Below are positions 26,453 through 35,768 of a stretch of 64,000 nt of DNA, in pieces. The position numbers and the translations under genes are program-made. This DNA is from Arthrobacter sp. EpRS71. GTDB taxonomy: Bacteria; Actinomycetota; Actinomycetes; Actinomycetales; Micrococcaceae. Position 1 is the stretch's first letter. Each line of letters opens with the position of its first letter. The DNA lies in NCBI RefSeq assembly GCF_001512285.1, contig NZ_LNUV01000006.1, forward strand, positions 2,092,809-2,156,808, given 5' to 3'. The notes beneath the pieces were generated by a model, which was not told where the DNA came from, searched no databases, and saw only the letters and a program-made list of their open reading frames with translations.

Positions 26453-28336
26453 TCAGGGTGTGTTCTGACTGCTCTCATCCACGGAGAGCTGGGATTCGAA
26501 CATCCGGAAGTACCGTCCCCTCAACGCCACGAGTTCTTTGTGTGTGCCTTGCTCCGCAATGCGCCCATCCTCCAGCATGTACACAATGTCAGCCTTCTCT
26601 ATGGTGGCCAGGCGATGACTGATGGCAATGATGGTGCTGCTCCGGTCCGCGAACAGCCTGGTGAAGATCCGGTGCTCGGCCAAAGCATCAATGGCGGATG
26701 TGGGCTCATCCATGACCATGAACGAGGCGTCGCGATAGAAGTTCCGCGCCATGGCCAGCCGCTGCCATTGGCCACCTGATAGCCCGCTTCCCTTGCGCCC
26801 CCGAGGGTCTTCCATCCAGTTGCTGACGTGGTTCTCCAGGCCGTTAGGCAACTTGTTGATGAATTCCATGGCTTCGGCGTCAGCGGCCGCCCGCCGGATG
26901 CGGTCATCGTCCCGGGGCTGGTCCACATCTCCCAGATAGATGTTCTCCGCGGCCGTGGCGAACTCGTACTTCAGGAACTCCTGGCTCAGAACAGCAAGGT
27001 GCCGGTGCCAGCTGGTCACCTCAACCCCGGCGAGGTCCACACCGTCCAGCAGAACTTGGCCGGAATCCGGCCGGTACAGCCCGGCCAGGATTCGGATCAG
27101 CGTGGACTTGCCGGCGCCGTTCTCCCCTACAATCGCGATGTGCTGACCGGCTCTAATGGTCATGGAGATGCCCTTGATGACCTCGATGTCGCTCCCCGTG
27201 TAACTGAAACGGATGTCCCGCATTTCCACGGTGGTTGGCGATGTTGGGAGGGGCTCCTCTTTTCCGCTGGGGACGGGCAGGGCCATGAAAAGCTCATAGT
27301 CCTTGAGGTTGGCCAGGTCCTCATCTATGGAACTCAGCGAGGAGACCAGGCTGTTGGCGGTGGAAAGCGCACGGCTCACAATCTGCTGGACGTAGAGGAA
27401 CTGTCCCACCGGCTGCGCCCTTGCGATGATTTGTCCAACCACCCACACCAAGGACACCACCTCGGCTCCGTACTGTAGGGAATCAGCGGCAAGCTGCTTG
27501 GGGATATAACGCTTTTGGAAGTCCAAACGTCTGCGCTCGTCGGCGTCGCGCAACCTCGACCGCAGGTCCATGAGGTACCCAACAATCCCATAAAGTCGCA
27601 TTTCCGCGATGTGCTGGGGACGGAGCAGATTTTGTTCGATCATCCGGCGTTGGCGCCGCGAATCCACTTGCGTATTCCAGTGGGCAATCTGTTCACGGGA
27701 CAGTTTGAACTGCAGGTACACACTGGGCACGATGGCCACCAACACAATGACCGCGATCCACCAGCTCACCAGAAGCAAAGCTCCGATGGCCAGGACCACG
27801 GAAACGAACTGCGTAAATATGGCAGCTATCCGGTCCAGCACGCGGGCGTAGGAATCGGAGAACCGCTTGGCGCGGTCGTAAAGATCCACCGTTTCCTTGT
27901 CGTCATAGCGCCAGAACTCCAGCGCCAGGAACCGCTGGTACATCATGTCCCCCACGATGGCACCTACCTTGAAGCTCATCAGCTGCTGGATGTACCGGTC
28001 AACACTGTTGAAGGCTCCCCAAAGCAATCCCAGTGCGGCAGTGATGATGACGTACAGAATGGCCCGTGGGCCGGCGTCGGGGTCCCCCGCGTATCCGGCC
28101 GCCAACGCCGTGGTGGTCAAAGCGGCGAAGTAGGTGGTCACCAGCGGAAGGGTGGCCGAGATCAACGAGCCTGCCACCTTCATGATGACCGCGCCGGGTG
28201 AGGCTTTGAAGCTCACCTTCAGGACCTGCCCGACGGCGCGTGCGTACGGCCGCAAGGCCAGCTTGCGGGGCGGTGGCTTGCCGGAGTTCAGCCGGACAGA
28301 CTCCGGGTGCCGCGGTTGCGCGGGCATTTCTGACAT
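26453..28336 (-). CDS. ABC exporter, fused permease and ATPase
   Basis: 627 residues. The N-terminal 330 residues hold the six-span exporter domain (LISATLPLVTTYFAALTTTAL, AILYVIITAALGLLWGAF, FVSVVLAIGALLLVSWWIAVIVLVA...). The ATPase domain has Walker A GENGAGKST, Q-loop LSQEF, signature LSGGQWQR, Walker B FMVMDEPTSAID and the switch histidine in ISHR. All catalytic residues are intact. The single-chain half-transporter would work as a homodimer, exporting lipids, peptides or drugs; substrate unknown. Confidence 0.93.
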   Translation of the reverse strand: MSEMPAQPRHPESVRLNSGKPPPRKLALRPYARAVGQVLKVSFKASPGAVIMKVAGSLISATLPLVTTYFAALTTTALAAGYAGDPDAGPRAILYVIITAALGLLWGAFNSVDRYIQQLMSFKVGAIVGDMMYQRFLALEFWRYDDKETVDLYDRAKRFSDSYARVLDRIAAIFTQFVSVVLAIGALLLVSWWIAVIVLVAIVPSVYLQFKLSREQIAHWNTQVDSRRQRRMIEQNLLRPQHIAEMRLYGIVGYLMDLRSRLRDADERRRLDFQKRYIPKQLAADSLQYGAEVVSLVWVVGQIIARAQPVGQFLYVQQIVSRALSTANSLVSSLSSIDEDLANLKDYELFMALPVPSGKEEPLPTSPTTVEMRDIRFSYTGSDIEVIKGISMTIRAGQHIAIVGENGAGKSTLIRILAGLYRPDSGQVLLDGVDLAGVEVTSWHRHLAVLSQEFLKYEFATAAENIYLGDVDQPRDDDRIRRAAADAEAMEFINKLPNGLENHVSNWMEDPRGRKGSGLSGGQWQRLAMARNFYRDASFMVMDEPTSAIDALAEHRIFTRLFADRSSTIIAISHRLATIEKADIVYMLEDGRIAEQGTHKELVALRGRYFRMFESQLSVDESSQNTP

Positions 28337-28390
28337 GTGCTCAGCCTATTCTTAGGGACCGACAATTCTGCCGCGTCCTGTTAAACAGGC

Positions 28391-28418
28391 GTTCCCCGTG
28401 GAAACTTCCACGGGGAAC
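28391..28418 (-). terminator. Perfect 13-bp inverted repeat downstream of guaB
   Basis: GTTCCCCGTGGAA and TTCCACGGGGAAC form perfect 13-bp arms with almost no loop, 22 bases past the guaB stop and before the ABC exporter gene in the same direction. The minus-strand T-run after it is weak (CTGTTTAAC), so it may be a terminator or a processing stem. Confidence 0.6.
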
Positions 28419-28439
28419 AACTGTAGAAAAGGTGGCGGA

Positions 28440-29951
28440 TCAGCGGGAACCGTAGTTGGGCGCTTCCACTGTCATCTGGATGTCATGCGGGTGCGATTCC
28501 TTGAGCCCGGCCGGGGTGATGCGGACGAACTTGCCGCGTGCTTTCAGCTCCGGAATGGTGGGGGCGCCGGTGTAGAACATGGTCTGGCGGAGGCCGCCGA
28601 CCAGCTGGTAAGCCACAGAAGCCAGCGGGCCCCGGAACGCAACCCGGCCCTCAATGCCTTCGGGGATGAGCTTGTCATCTCCGGAGACGTCAGCTTGGAA
28701 GTAGCGGTCCTTGGAGTAGGACGTGTTCTTGCCGCGGGACTGCATTGCGCCCAGGGAGCCCATGCCGCGGTAGCTCTTGAACTGCTTGCCATTGACGAAG
28801 ATGAGCTCGCCCGGAGACTCCTCGCAGCCGGCAAGGAGGGAGCCCAGCATCACGGTGTCAGCGCCGGCGACTAGTGCCTTGCCGATGTCGCCCGAGTACT
28901 GGAGGCCGCCGTCGGCAATCAGCGGAACGCCGGCAGGGATTGCCGCCTTGGCAGATTCGTAGATGGCGGTGATCTGCGGAACGCCAACACCGGCAACCAC
29001 TCGGGTGGTGCAGATGGATCCCGGACCCACACCCACCTTGATGCCGTCAGCTCCGGCGTCGATCAAAGCCTGGGCACCTTCACGGGTGGCAGCCTGGCCG
29101 CCGATGATGTCCACGTGCGCGGCAATGGGATCGGACTTGAGGCGGCGGATCATGTCCAGCACGCCCTGGGAGTGACCATTGGCCGTATCAACGAACAATG
29201 CGTCCACACCGGCGTCGATGAGCTTCATGGCGCGTTCCCAGCCGTCACCGAAGAAGCCGATTGCGGCACCCACGCGAAGGCGGCCCTCGTCATCCTTTGT
29301 GGCCAACGGGTACTGCTCGGCCTTGGTGAAGTCTTTGGTGGTGATGAGGCCCATCAAGCGGCCCTGTTCGTCAACGAGGGGAAGCTTCTCGATCTTGTTG
29401 GTGGCCAGCTTGTGTGAGGCTTCCTCACGGCTGATGCCCACATGACCGGTGATGAGCGGCATTTTGGTCATGGCGTCGCTGACGCTGCGCAACGGGAATT
29501 CCGATTCCGGAATGAAGCGGGTGTCGCGGTTGGTGACAATACCCAACAGACGTCCGTCGGTGTCCACCACGGGAAGGCCGGAGACACGGTAGCGGGAACA
29601 CAACTCGTCCAGTTCCTGCAACGTTGCCTGCGGGCCAATGGTCAACGGGTTGGTGATCATGCCGGATTCGCTGCGCTTAACGCGATCAACATGCTCGGCC
29701 TGGTCATCGATGGACAGGTTGCGGTGAACCACGCCCAGACCACCTTGGCGTGCCATGGCGATGGCCATCCGGGACTCCGTGACGGTGTCCATGGCTGCTG
29801 AAAGCAACGGAGTCTGAACGGAGATGCGCTTGGAGATACGGGACGATGTGTCAGCGTCGGACGGGATGACGTCCGTGTGGCCGGGAAGCAACAGGACGTC
29901 GTCGTAGGTCAGGCCAACAAAGCCAAAGGGGTCGTGTTCGGGCTGGGTCAT
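28440..29951 (-). CDS. guaB: Inosine-5'-monophosphate dehydrogenase
   Basis: 503 residues, full length. It has FGFVGLTYDDVLLLPGHTDV at the start, two CBS domains in the middle (about 100-225; VVDTDGRLLGIVTNRDTRF, LVDEQGRLMGLITTKDF), and the catalytic loop VGPGSICTTRVV with the nucleophilic Cys, then GADTVMLGSLLAG. It oxidises IMP to XMP with NAD, feeding guaA. Transcribed toward the ABC exporter gene behind a hairpin. A stem-loop around 30012-30035 lies in its upstream region. Confidence 0.97.
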   Translation of the reverse strand: MTQPEHDPFGFVGLTYDDVLLLPGHTDVIPSDADTSSRISKRISVQTPLLSAAMDTVTESRMAIAMARQGGLGVVHRNLSIDDQAEHVDRVKRSESGMITNPLTIGPQATLQELDELCSRYRVSGLPVVDTDGRLLGIVTNRDTRFIPESEFPLRSVSDAMTKMPLITGHVGISREEASHKLATNKIEKLPLVDEQGRLMGLITTKDFTKAEQYPLATKDDEGRLRVGAAIGFFGDGWERAMKLIDAGVDALFVDTANGHSQGVLDMIRRLKSDPIAAHVDIIGGQAATREGAQALIDAGADGIKVGVGPGSICTTRVVAGVGVPQITAIYESAKAAIPAGVPLIADGGLQYSGDIGKALVAGADTVMLGSLLAGCEESPGELIFVNGKQFKSYRGMGSLGAMQSRGKNTSYSKDRYFQADVSGDDKLIPEGIEGRVAFRGPLASVAYQLVGGLRQTMFYTGAPTIPELKARGKFVRITPAGLKESHPHDIQMTVEAPNYGSR

Positions 29952-30157
29952 GAGTGTGCGCCTCTTACCTGGGTTTCCGGGGGCTTAACTGGTAGGGGTT
30001 GCAACTGATGACCAGCCCGTCATTACGGGACTGGCCTGTGCATTAAGGTACCTGTGCAGGAATTACCTGCGCAGAAGGTATTGGATAAATACTAGAACCT
30101 TCGCGGCGATCGCCATATTCCGGGAGGCCTGAGTGTGAGTAACAGCACGCCAGGAAA

Positions 30158-32242
30158 CTAGTTGGCGGACCATCCGGTGGCGGCCAGCAGCCGCTCTTCA
30201 AACATCGGGATCATGGTCTGCACATAGGTCTTGGACAGGTGGTTGTCGTCCTTATAGACATAGACATTCCCCACCACGGCCGGACACGTCCCCTGCTCGC
30301 AGATGAAGTCGCTCATGTCCATCAGGTAAAGCCCCTCCACCTTTCCGATGTAATCGTCCAGTGGTGAGGACTCCGCCAGGGATTCTTCAAGCGGCACATT
30401 GCAGTCCGGAGAATCTTTGCCCTTCTTCTGGACGCATTCCGGCATGTTGAAACTGAAACGCGGGTTGTCCCGGACACCCACCACTTCGATCCCCAGGTCA
30501 GTGAAAGGTTTGATGCCTTCAAGGTACCCGGGCACTTCAGTTTCAAAGGGTGCGTCCACGTGCGTCAGCGACGCAACGGTGAACACGGCGTCGGGCTTGT
30601 GCTCCAGAACGTAAGCAGAACTTGCCTTGTTGAACTCGTTGCAGAAATCTGCCCGCTCCTCGGATTGAGCGCCGAAGCGGCACCCACCCTTGAGCAGGGT
30701 CACCACTTCCCAGCCGTGCTGCTTGGCAATCGGGCCGAGGGCAGCCATGTACTGCTGGGAGTGGGAGTCACCCAACACAACAATCCTCTTGGTAACCACC
30801 TCGGGTTCCTCGTTCTGCAGGCATCCCTCCAGCACCGGGTCGGTGGGCACGTTGTCCCCGGTGCAGGCCCCGTCCACGTTGGCCCACTCGTCTTTCATGG
30901 CCGCCGGCGCCGGGATAATGAGGGCTTCTTCGCTGGGCTTGCCGGCGTATTCCGGGGACAGCGCAGCAGCGCCAGGCGTCAGCTCGTGGGGCTGATCCGC
31001 AATGGCTGCCGCTTCCGCCGTGATGGCGCTTTGCCACGCCGTGACTGGTAACGCCAGAAGCGCACCGCAGGAGACAATCACGACGGCGGCCCGCCAGGAC
31101 CGCACGTCCGGCCACTTCCAGCTGCGCAGCGGCACTTCCACATACCTCGTGGTGGCGACAGCCAGCAGCAGGGAAACCGCCATGATTCCCAGGCCTTGAA
31201 CAAGGCTGGGCGCAGTGGTGCCAGATGCCAGGAGGAAGAACACCAAGACCGGCCAGTGCCACAAGTACAAGGCGTAGGAGTTATCTCCCAGCATGACCAG
31301 CGGGCGCGAACTCAGGAGACGGTCGGCGCCGAAGCGGCTTCCGCTGTGCCCGGCGATGATCACGGCAGCCGCAGCAAGGGTAGGCCAAAGAGCCACGAAC
31401 CCAGGGAAGGATCGGTCAACGGGGAGCACCAGTCCGCAGGCAAGCATTGCTGCAATGCCGGCCCAGCCCAGGAAAACACGGAGCCTGCGCCCGGGTTTCA
31501 GGTACGGGATGGCCAAGGCGAGGAGGGATCCCAGGGCGAACTCCCACAGGCGGGCACGGGTATCAAAGTAGGCGTAGGCCTGGTTTGTGGCTGTTTGCTC
31601 AATGGAAAACACGAGCGATGCCAGGAACACCGCACCGAAGGCGATGAACAGTAGTTGCCGGTGACCCATGGCTTTACGCTGCGGAAACAGCCTGGCCGAC
31701 AGCGGCTGGATCAGGGCGACTCCGGCGAAGATCAACGGCCACAGAATGAACACCTGGCCTTGTACTGACAGGGACCAGAAGTGTTGGAGGGGGCTGGCGT
31801 CCACGTGCTGCTGGGCGTAGTAGTCCACCGCGAAAGCGGCAAGCTGCCAGTTTTGCCGGTACATCAGCGATGCCCACGCTTCGGTCAGGACATCGGGCCA
31901 CCGGCTCTGCGGGATGAGCGCCCAGGTCCCGGCGAGGATCGCCAGCAGGACAACGACGACAGCGGGCAACAGACGCTTGAACACGTGGAGCCAGTGCCGC
32001 AAAAGCCGAAGTGGCTTGCCGTTTTCGAGCTTTCGCGTGAAGGACAATGTCAGCAGGAAGGCCGAGATCAGCAGGAAAACGTCCACGCCGCCAGAGACCT
32101 TGCCGAGCCAGATGTGGTAGGCAGCAACCATGAGCACAGCAAGTGCACGCAGGCCTTGGACTTCAGGGCGGAAGCCGGGTTTTGCCCGGGTCGCGGGCTT
32201 TTCTTCAGAAGCGGCCGCTGCGGCGGTGCGTGTCTCCATCAT
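30158..32242 (-). CDS. Acyltransferase-3 protein with C-terminal SGNH domain (tandem copy 2)
   Basis: 694 residues from ATG 32242, overlapping the stop of the upstream paralog by 4 bases. The membrane part has RPEVQGLRALAVLMVAAYHIW, GGVDVFLLISAFLLTLSF, HFWSLSVQGQVF and YALYLWHWPVLVF. The extracytoplasmic SGNH domain has GDSHSQQY as nucleophile loop and DDNHLSKTY as the D-x-x-H pair, so both active sites look intact. The OafA/SGNH architecture transfers and positions O-acyl groups on surface glycans. Closely similar to its neighbour, pointing to tandem duplication. Confidence 0.9.
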   Translation of the reverse strand: MMETRTAAAAASEEKPATRAKPGFRPEVQGLRALAVLMVAAYHIWLGKVSGGVDVFLLISAFLLTLSFTRKLENGKPLRLLRHWLHVFKRLLPAVVVVLLAILAGTWALIPQSRWPDVLTEAWASLMYRQNWQLAAFAVDYYAQQHVDASPLQHFWSLSVQGQVFILWPLIFAGVALIQPLSARLFPQRKAMGHRQLLFIAFGAVFLASLVFSIEQTATNQAYAYFDTRARLWEFALGSLLALAIPYLKPGRRLRVFLGWAGIAAMLACGLVLPVDRSFPGFVALWPTLAAAAVIIAGHSGSRFGADRLLSSRPLVMLGDNSYALYLWHWPVLVFFLLASGTTAPSLVQGLGIMAVSLLLAVATTRYVEVPLRSWKWPDVRSWRAAVVIVSCGALLALPVTAWQSAITAEAAAIADQPHELTPGAAALSPEYAGKPSEEALIIPAPAAMKDEWANVDGACTGDNVPTDPVLEGCLQNEEPEVVTKRIVVLGDSHSQQYMAALGPIAKQHGWEVVTLLKGGCRFGAQSEERADFCNEFNKASSAYVLEHKPDAVFTVASLTHVDAPFETEVPGYLEGIKPFTDLGIEVVGVRDNPRFSFNMPECVQKKGKDSPDCNVPLEESLAESSPLDDYIGKVEGLYLMDMSDFICEQGTCPAVVGNVYVYKDDNHLSKTYVQTMIPMFEERLLAATGWSAN

Positions 32243-34302
32243 TGCTGCCACCCTGTCGCGGCAAACCACCTTTCATCCAGCATGCCTGCCATGCTCTTGA
32301 CGTAGGTTTTGGTCAAGTGGTTGTCATCCAGGTAGACGAACGTGTTACCGATGATCGGCGGGCAATAGACTCCCAGGCAGATCAGGTCTGTCATATCCAA
32401 GAGGGACAGGTTTTGGTATTTACCCTCCACCGCCTCAAAGGGGCTGGGTTCAGCCAGGACATCGGCCTTCAGCGGGCGACAATCCGGGCTGTCCACACCC
32501 TTGGAGAGGGTGCAGTCCGTCAGGCTGTACGTAAACCTTGGGTTGTCCCGCACTGCCACCACCTGGATGCCCAGCCCTGTGACCTCGGGAATGAGGTCCT
32601 CAAAACCATGCGTCAGTCTTTCATCAGGCAGGGAAGAGACAGCCGCTGTCCCCACCATGAAAATGGCGTCCGGAGTGTGTTCCCGGATGTGGTTTCGCAC
32701 TTCACTGTTGAACTCGTTACAGGCCGGCTCGGACTCGGGGTCTTCGGTCATGAACGGGCACGCCCCGTACAGCAAGGAGTAGAGGCGCCAATGGTGTTGC
32801 TCCGCCAGCACTTCCAGGGCGCCAAGCCACTGTTGGGAATGGGAGTTACCTACTACCAGGACTGTTTTGGTGGCATCGGATCCGACGCCGTTCTGTTTGC
32901 AGTTGTCCTGCAGCAGCTGCGATTCAGGTTTCGTGTCACCGGAGCACCCGTCGGGCAGATTGGCCCAGTCACGGCCAATTCTTTCCGCGGTGGGTTGAGT
33001 GAGCGCATTCGGAGCCGCTTCATTGACATAGGTGGGCAGCAGGGCCTTGGCGCCGGGGTTATCGAACACCATCCGCGCCTCGGCCGCCTGCTGGTCCAGG
33101 TCCAAGCGGTACTGGAAAGCCATGAGCGGTGCAGAAACAACGGCCAGGCACGCCACAATCGCGATGATCGAGCGGCGCCGCTTCACCTCGGGCCACTTCC
33201 ATTCCCGGAACGGCTTCTCCACGTATTTGGTGGTCAGGAAAGCAAGGATGAGTGACAGCGCAATGATGGCCGCACCAGAGAGCCAGCCTGCGTGGTCCTT
33301 GCCGCTCCATGCCAGGGCAATCACCAGAATGGGCCAGTGCCAGAGGTAGAGGGCGTAGGAATTGTCACCAAGCCGGACCAGGAATCTGGAACTCAGGATC
33401 CGGTCCACACCGAAACGGCTCCCGGTCTGCCCGGCAGCGATCACTGCCACCGCAGCCAGCGTCGGCCACAAGGCAACGAATCCGGGGAACGCCGTCTGTA
33501 CCTGCAGCAGAATGCCGCAAGTCAGCATCGCGGCAACCCCCAGCCAGCCCATCACAATACGGACAGGTTTGGAGAAGTTCAGGGCGGGCAGGATCAAGGC
33601 CACCAGGGTGCCCAGGGCGAACTCCCACAAACGGGCAAAGGTATCGAAGTACGCCACTGCCTGGTTGTTGGCAGTGAAGATGATGGAGTAAACGAACGAG
33701 ACCAGGAAGATGATCGCGAACACGTACACCAGCGTGGCGCGGTAGCGGAGGGCAAAACGGCGGCACACCAGCGCTGCAGTGGCAAAGATGACGGGCCACA
33801 GAATGAACACCTGGCCTTGGATGGACAGCGACCAGAAGTGCTGCACCGGGCTGGCCATGCTGTGGTCAGTGGCGTAATAATCAACCGCCAGGTCCTGCAA
33901 CAACCGGTTTTCAAAGTAGAACAGCGAGGCCCAGGTTTGCTGGACGATCTCAAACCAGCGTGTGGCCGGCAGGAAAATGAAGGTTGCTGCGAGTGTTGCC
34001 ACGAGAACCACAACGACGGCGGGCAGCAGCCGCCTGAAGAGGTGCAGCCAGTGACGCACCAGGTCCATGGGGCGGCCCTGTTTGTACCGTCCCGTGAACT
34101 GGAGTGTCATGAGGAAGGCTGAGATCAGGAGGAAGACGTCAACGCCTCCGGAGACCCTGCCGATCCAGACGTGGTAGCTCACCACCATGAGGACGGCCAA
34201 GGATCGAAGCCCTTGGATTTCGGGGCGGAACTTAGACTTCGCAACGGGTCCGGAAGCTCGCCTACCGCGGTGGGCAGGGGCTGGAATCGTTGGCGTCGTC
34301 AC
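32239..34302 (-). CDS. Acyltransferase-3 protein with C-terminal SGNH domain (tandem copy 1)
   Basis: 687 residues from GTG 34302, with GAGGA about 10 bases upstream; a longer in-frame reading to 34440 lacks a good start. The same architecture as the gene after it: RPEIQGLRSLAVLMVVSYHVW, GGVDVFLLISAFLMTLQF, HFWSLSIQGQVF, YALYLWHWPILVI. The SGNH loop reads GNSHSQQW instead of GDSHS, with the catalytic pair DDNHLTKTY kept. The Asp-to-Asn change before the Ser could alter activity. Translationally coupled to copy 2. Confidence 0.9.
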   Translation of the reverse strand: MTTPTIPAPAHRGRRASGPVAKSKFRPEIQGLRSLAVLMVVSYHVWIGRVSGGVDVFLLISAFLMTLQFTGRYKQGRPMDLVRHWLHLFRRLLPAVVVVLVATLAATFIFLPATRWFEIVQQTWASLFYFENRLLQDLAVDYYATDHSMASPVQHFWSLSIQGQVFILWPVIFATAALVCRRFALRYRATLVYVFAIIFLVSFVYSIIFTANNQAVAYFDTFARLWEFALGTLVALILPALNFSKPVRIVMGWLGVAAMLTCGILLQVQTAFPGFVALWPTLAAVAVIAAGQTGSRFGVDRILSSRFLVRLGDNSYALYLWHWPILVIALAWSGKDHAGWLSGAAIIALSLILAFLTTKYVEKPFREWKWPEVKRRRSIIAIVACLAVVSAPLMAFQYRLDLDQQAAEARMVFDNPGAKALLPTYVNEAAPNALTQPTAERIGRDWANLPDGCSGDTKPESQLLQDNCKQNGVGSDATKTVLVVGNSHSQQWLGALEVLAEQHHWRLYSLLYGACPFMTEDPESEPACNEFNSEVRNHIREHTPDAIFMVGTAAVSSLPDERLTHGFEDLIPEVTGLGIQVVAVRDNPRFTYSLTDCTLSKGVDSPDCRPLKADVLAEPSPFEAVEGKYQNLSLLDMTDLICLGVYCPPIIGNTFVYLDDNHLTKTYVKSMAGMLDERWFAATGWQQ

Positions 34303-34517
34303 GGTAGGCAGTTCCTCAAAGCTGTGGCACAAAGCATCAATAGTACGCGTTTTCAGTCGCGCAACCCATGTGGGAGAGTGTTCCTGGCCGCCATTCGATG
34401 CCCCATCAGCACAGGTCCAGCCATACATTCTGCCACCCAAACCTGAGCGTGACCTGTGCTGATACTCCCAAGCCCGTCAATCGTGGGGTTTGGCGTTGCC
34501 CTCCACATCGTGAGCTA

Positions 34518-35618
34518 TCACACGTTGACGAGTCCGCTGGAACGCGGCGCCGTGACCCGCCCGGCAAGGTAGCGGGCGTCCCGGCACACCCCCGGAAGCG
34601 TTGCCGAGGCCGCCGCAAACAGGAACTCCTGGCCAATGAAGTACAGGCCCGGGACGCTGTTGGCCACTCCCCTGGTCTGTTCCGGTTCACCGTGGGCGTC
34701 AAAGGCCGGCAGGTTCACCCACGAGTAATCCTCGTGATAGCCCGTGCACCAGATGACGTTTGCGGCCTCCACCCGTGTCCCGTCTTCCAGCACCGGGAGT
34801 CCATCCTGAACACCAGCCAGCCTGGGGTTGAGGCGGACGCCAGCGGCAGCCAGGTCCTTGGTTTTGGTACGGATCAGCGGCGCAGCCATGGATACGAACT
34901 TGGGGGCGGCTTTTCGTCCCATGGGGGTGTTGAGGTTGAGGACGTAAAGGCCCAGGAACCGGACCACTGGCAAGGCGAAACGTGCAGCGGCCCGGCCGTG
35001 CCGCATGGGCATCTCGGCGCTTGGCTTGCCCGCAAGAAGCGTGGGACGGAAGCGGGCAACTTCAAGGGCGATCTCTGCCCCGGAATTTCCCAGCCCCACC
35101 ACCAGCACAGGGCCATCCTTCAGCTGATCGGGGTTTTTGTAATCTTGTGAGTGCAGTTGCACGATGCCGCTCTCCAGCTCCCCTGCAAACGCCGGCACCT
35201 TGGGGATGCGATGCCCGCCGGTGGCAATCACCACATTCCTGCTGCTCCACTCACGGTTCCCCGCCTTGAGCAGGAAGGCCTCACCGTCACGGCTGATGTC
35301 CTCCACTCTGACGCCGGAAACGAAGGGAAGGTCGAAGCTGCGTACATAGTCCTCCAGGTAGTCGGCCAGTTGATCTTTGGTGGGAAAGGCCAAGGGGTCG
35401 CCGGGGAAAGGCGATCCTGGAAGGCCGTCATATTTGGCCGGCGTGAACAGCCGCAAGGAATCCCAGCGCTGACGCCAAGCATCCCCCGGCCTTTGATGCT
35501 GATCCAGGATGAGGAACTTCCTGCCTTGTTTGGCCAACCAGTATCCGAGGGCGAGCCCGGCCTGGCCACCTCCCACAATGACGGTGTCAATCTCTGGATT
35601 CCGATTTGTGGACATCAT
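34518..35618 (-). CDS. Flavin-containing monooxygenase-like NAD(P)/FAD oxidoreductase
   Basis: 366 residues. The FAD-binding VIVGGGQAGLALGYWL is at about 13-28, with RPGDAWRQRWDSLRLFTP behind it. The NADPH-binding VVGLGNSGAEIALEVA is near 172. The ending CTGYHEDYSWV and YFIGQEFLFAAASATL are typical of the YdcJ/CzcO-like flavoprotein monooxygenases. The substrate is unknown. Of two consecutive ATGs, the second (35615) is better placed behind AGGAG. Its leader can hide that AGGAG in a stem (35622-35672). The LuxR-type gene lies upstream in the same direction. Confidence 0.88.
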   Translation of the reverse strand: MMSTNRNPEIDTVIVGGGQAGLALGYWLAKQGRKFLILDQHQRPGDAWRQRWDSLRLFTPAKYDGLPGSPFPGDPLAFPTKDQLADYLEDYVRSFDLPFVSGVRVEDISRDGEAFLLKAGNREWSSRNVVIATGGHRIPKVPAFAGELESGIVQLHSQDYKNPDQLKDGPVLVVGLGNSGAEIALEVARFRPTLLAGKPSAEMPMRHGRAAARFALPVVRFLGLYVLNLNTPMGRKAAPKFVSMAAPLIRTKTKDLAAAGVRLNPRLAGVQDGLPVLEDGTRVEAANVIWCTGYHEDYSWVNLPAFDAHGEPEQTRGVANSVPGLYFIGQEFLFAAASATLPGVCRDARYLAGRVTAPRSSGLVNV

Positions 35619-35621
35619 CGA

Positions 35622-35672
35622 CTCCTATCTCGCTTGCCGTGAATCACTGAGTTCGCAGTGATCTGATAGGAG
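35622..35672 (-). promoter_or_regulatory. 5' leader able to sequester the Shine-Dalgarno of the monooxygenase gene
   Basis: In the minus-strand transcript, CUCCUAUC (35672-35665) is the perfect complement of GAUAGGAG (35629-35622), which holds the Shine-Dalgarno 3-6 bases before the two ATGs. Counting G-U and outer pairs, ten pairs form. Inside it sits a second perfect stem, ATCACTG/CAGTGAT (35643-35662). This could be an RNA switch or thermosensor; the inner dyad could also be a protein operator. Confidence 0.5.
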
Positions 35673-35768
35673 CCACGCTAGGTGCCCGGACCGTGGCGAC
35701 GCATCGGCCAAATGAGCCACGCGTGCCCAGAGAGGCATGGGTATTTCTGCGCAGGGTGCGGCAGGGCG

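Noticed and set aside
30012..30060. Possible riboswitch upstream of guaB (CCAG...CTGG stem plus repeats)
   Set aside because: Only a short imperfect stem and a few CAGGTA-like repeats; nothing matches a known purine, PRPP or ppGpp riboswitch core that I can recognise.
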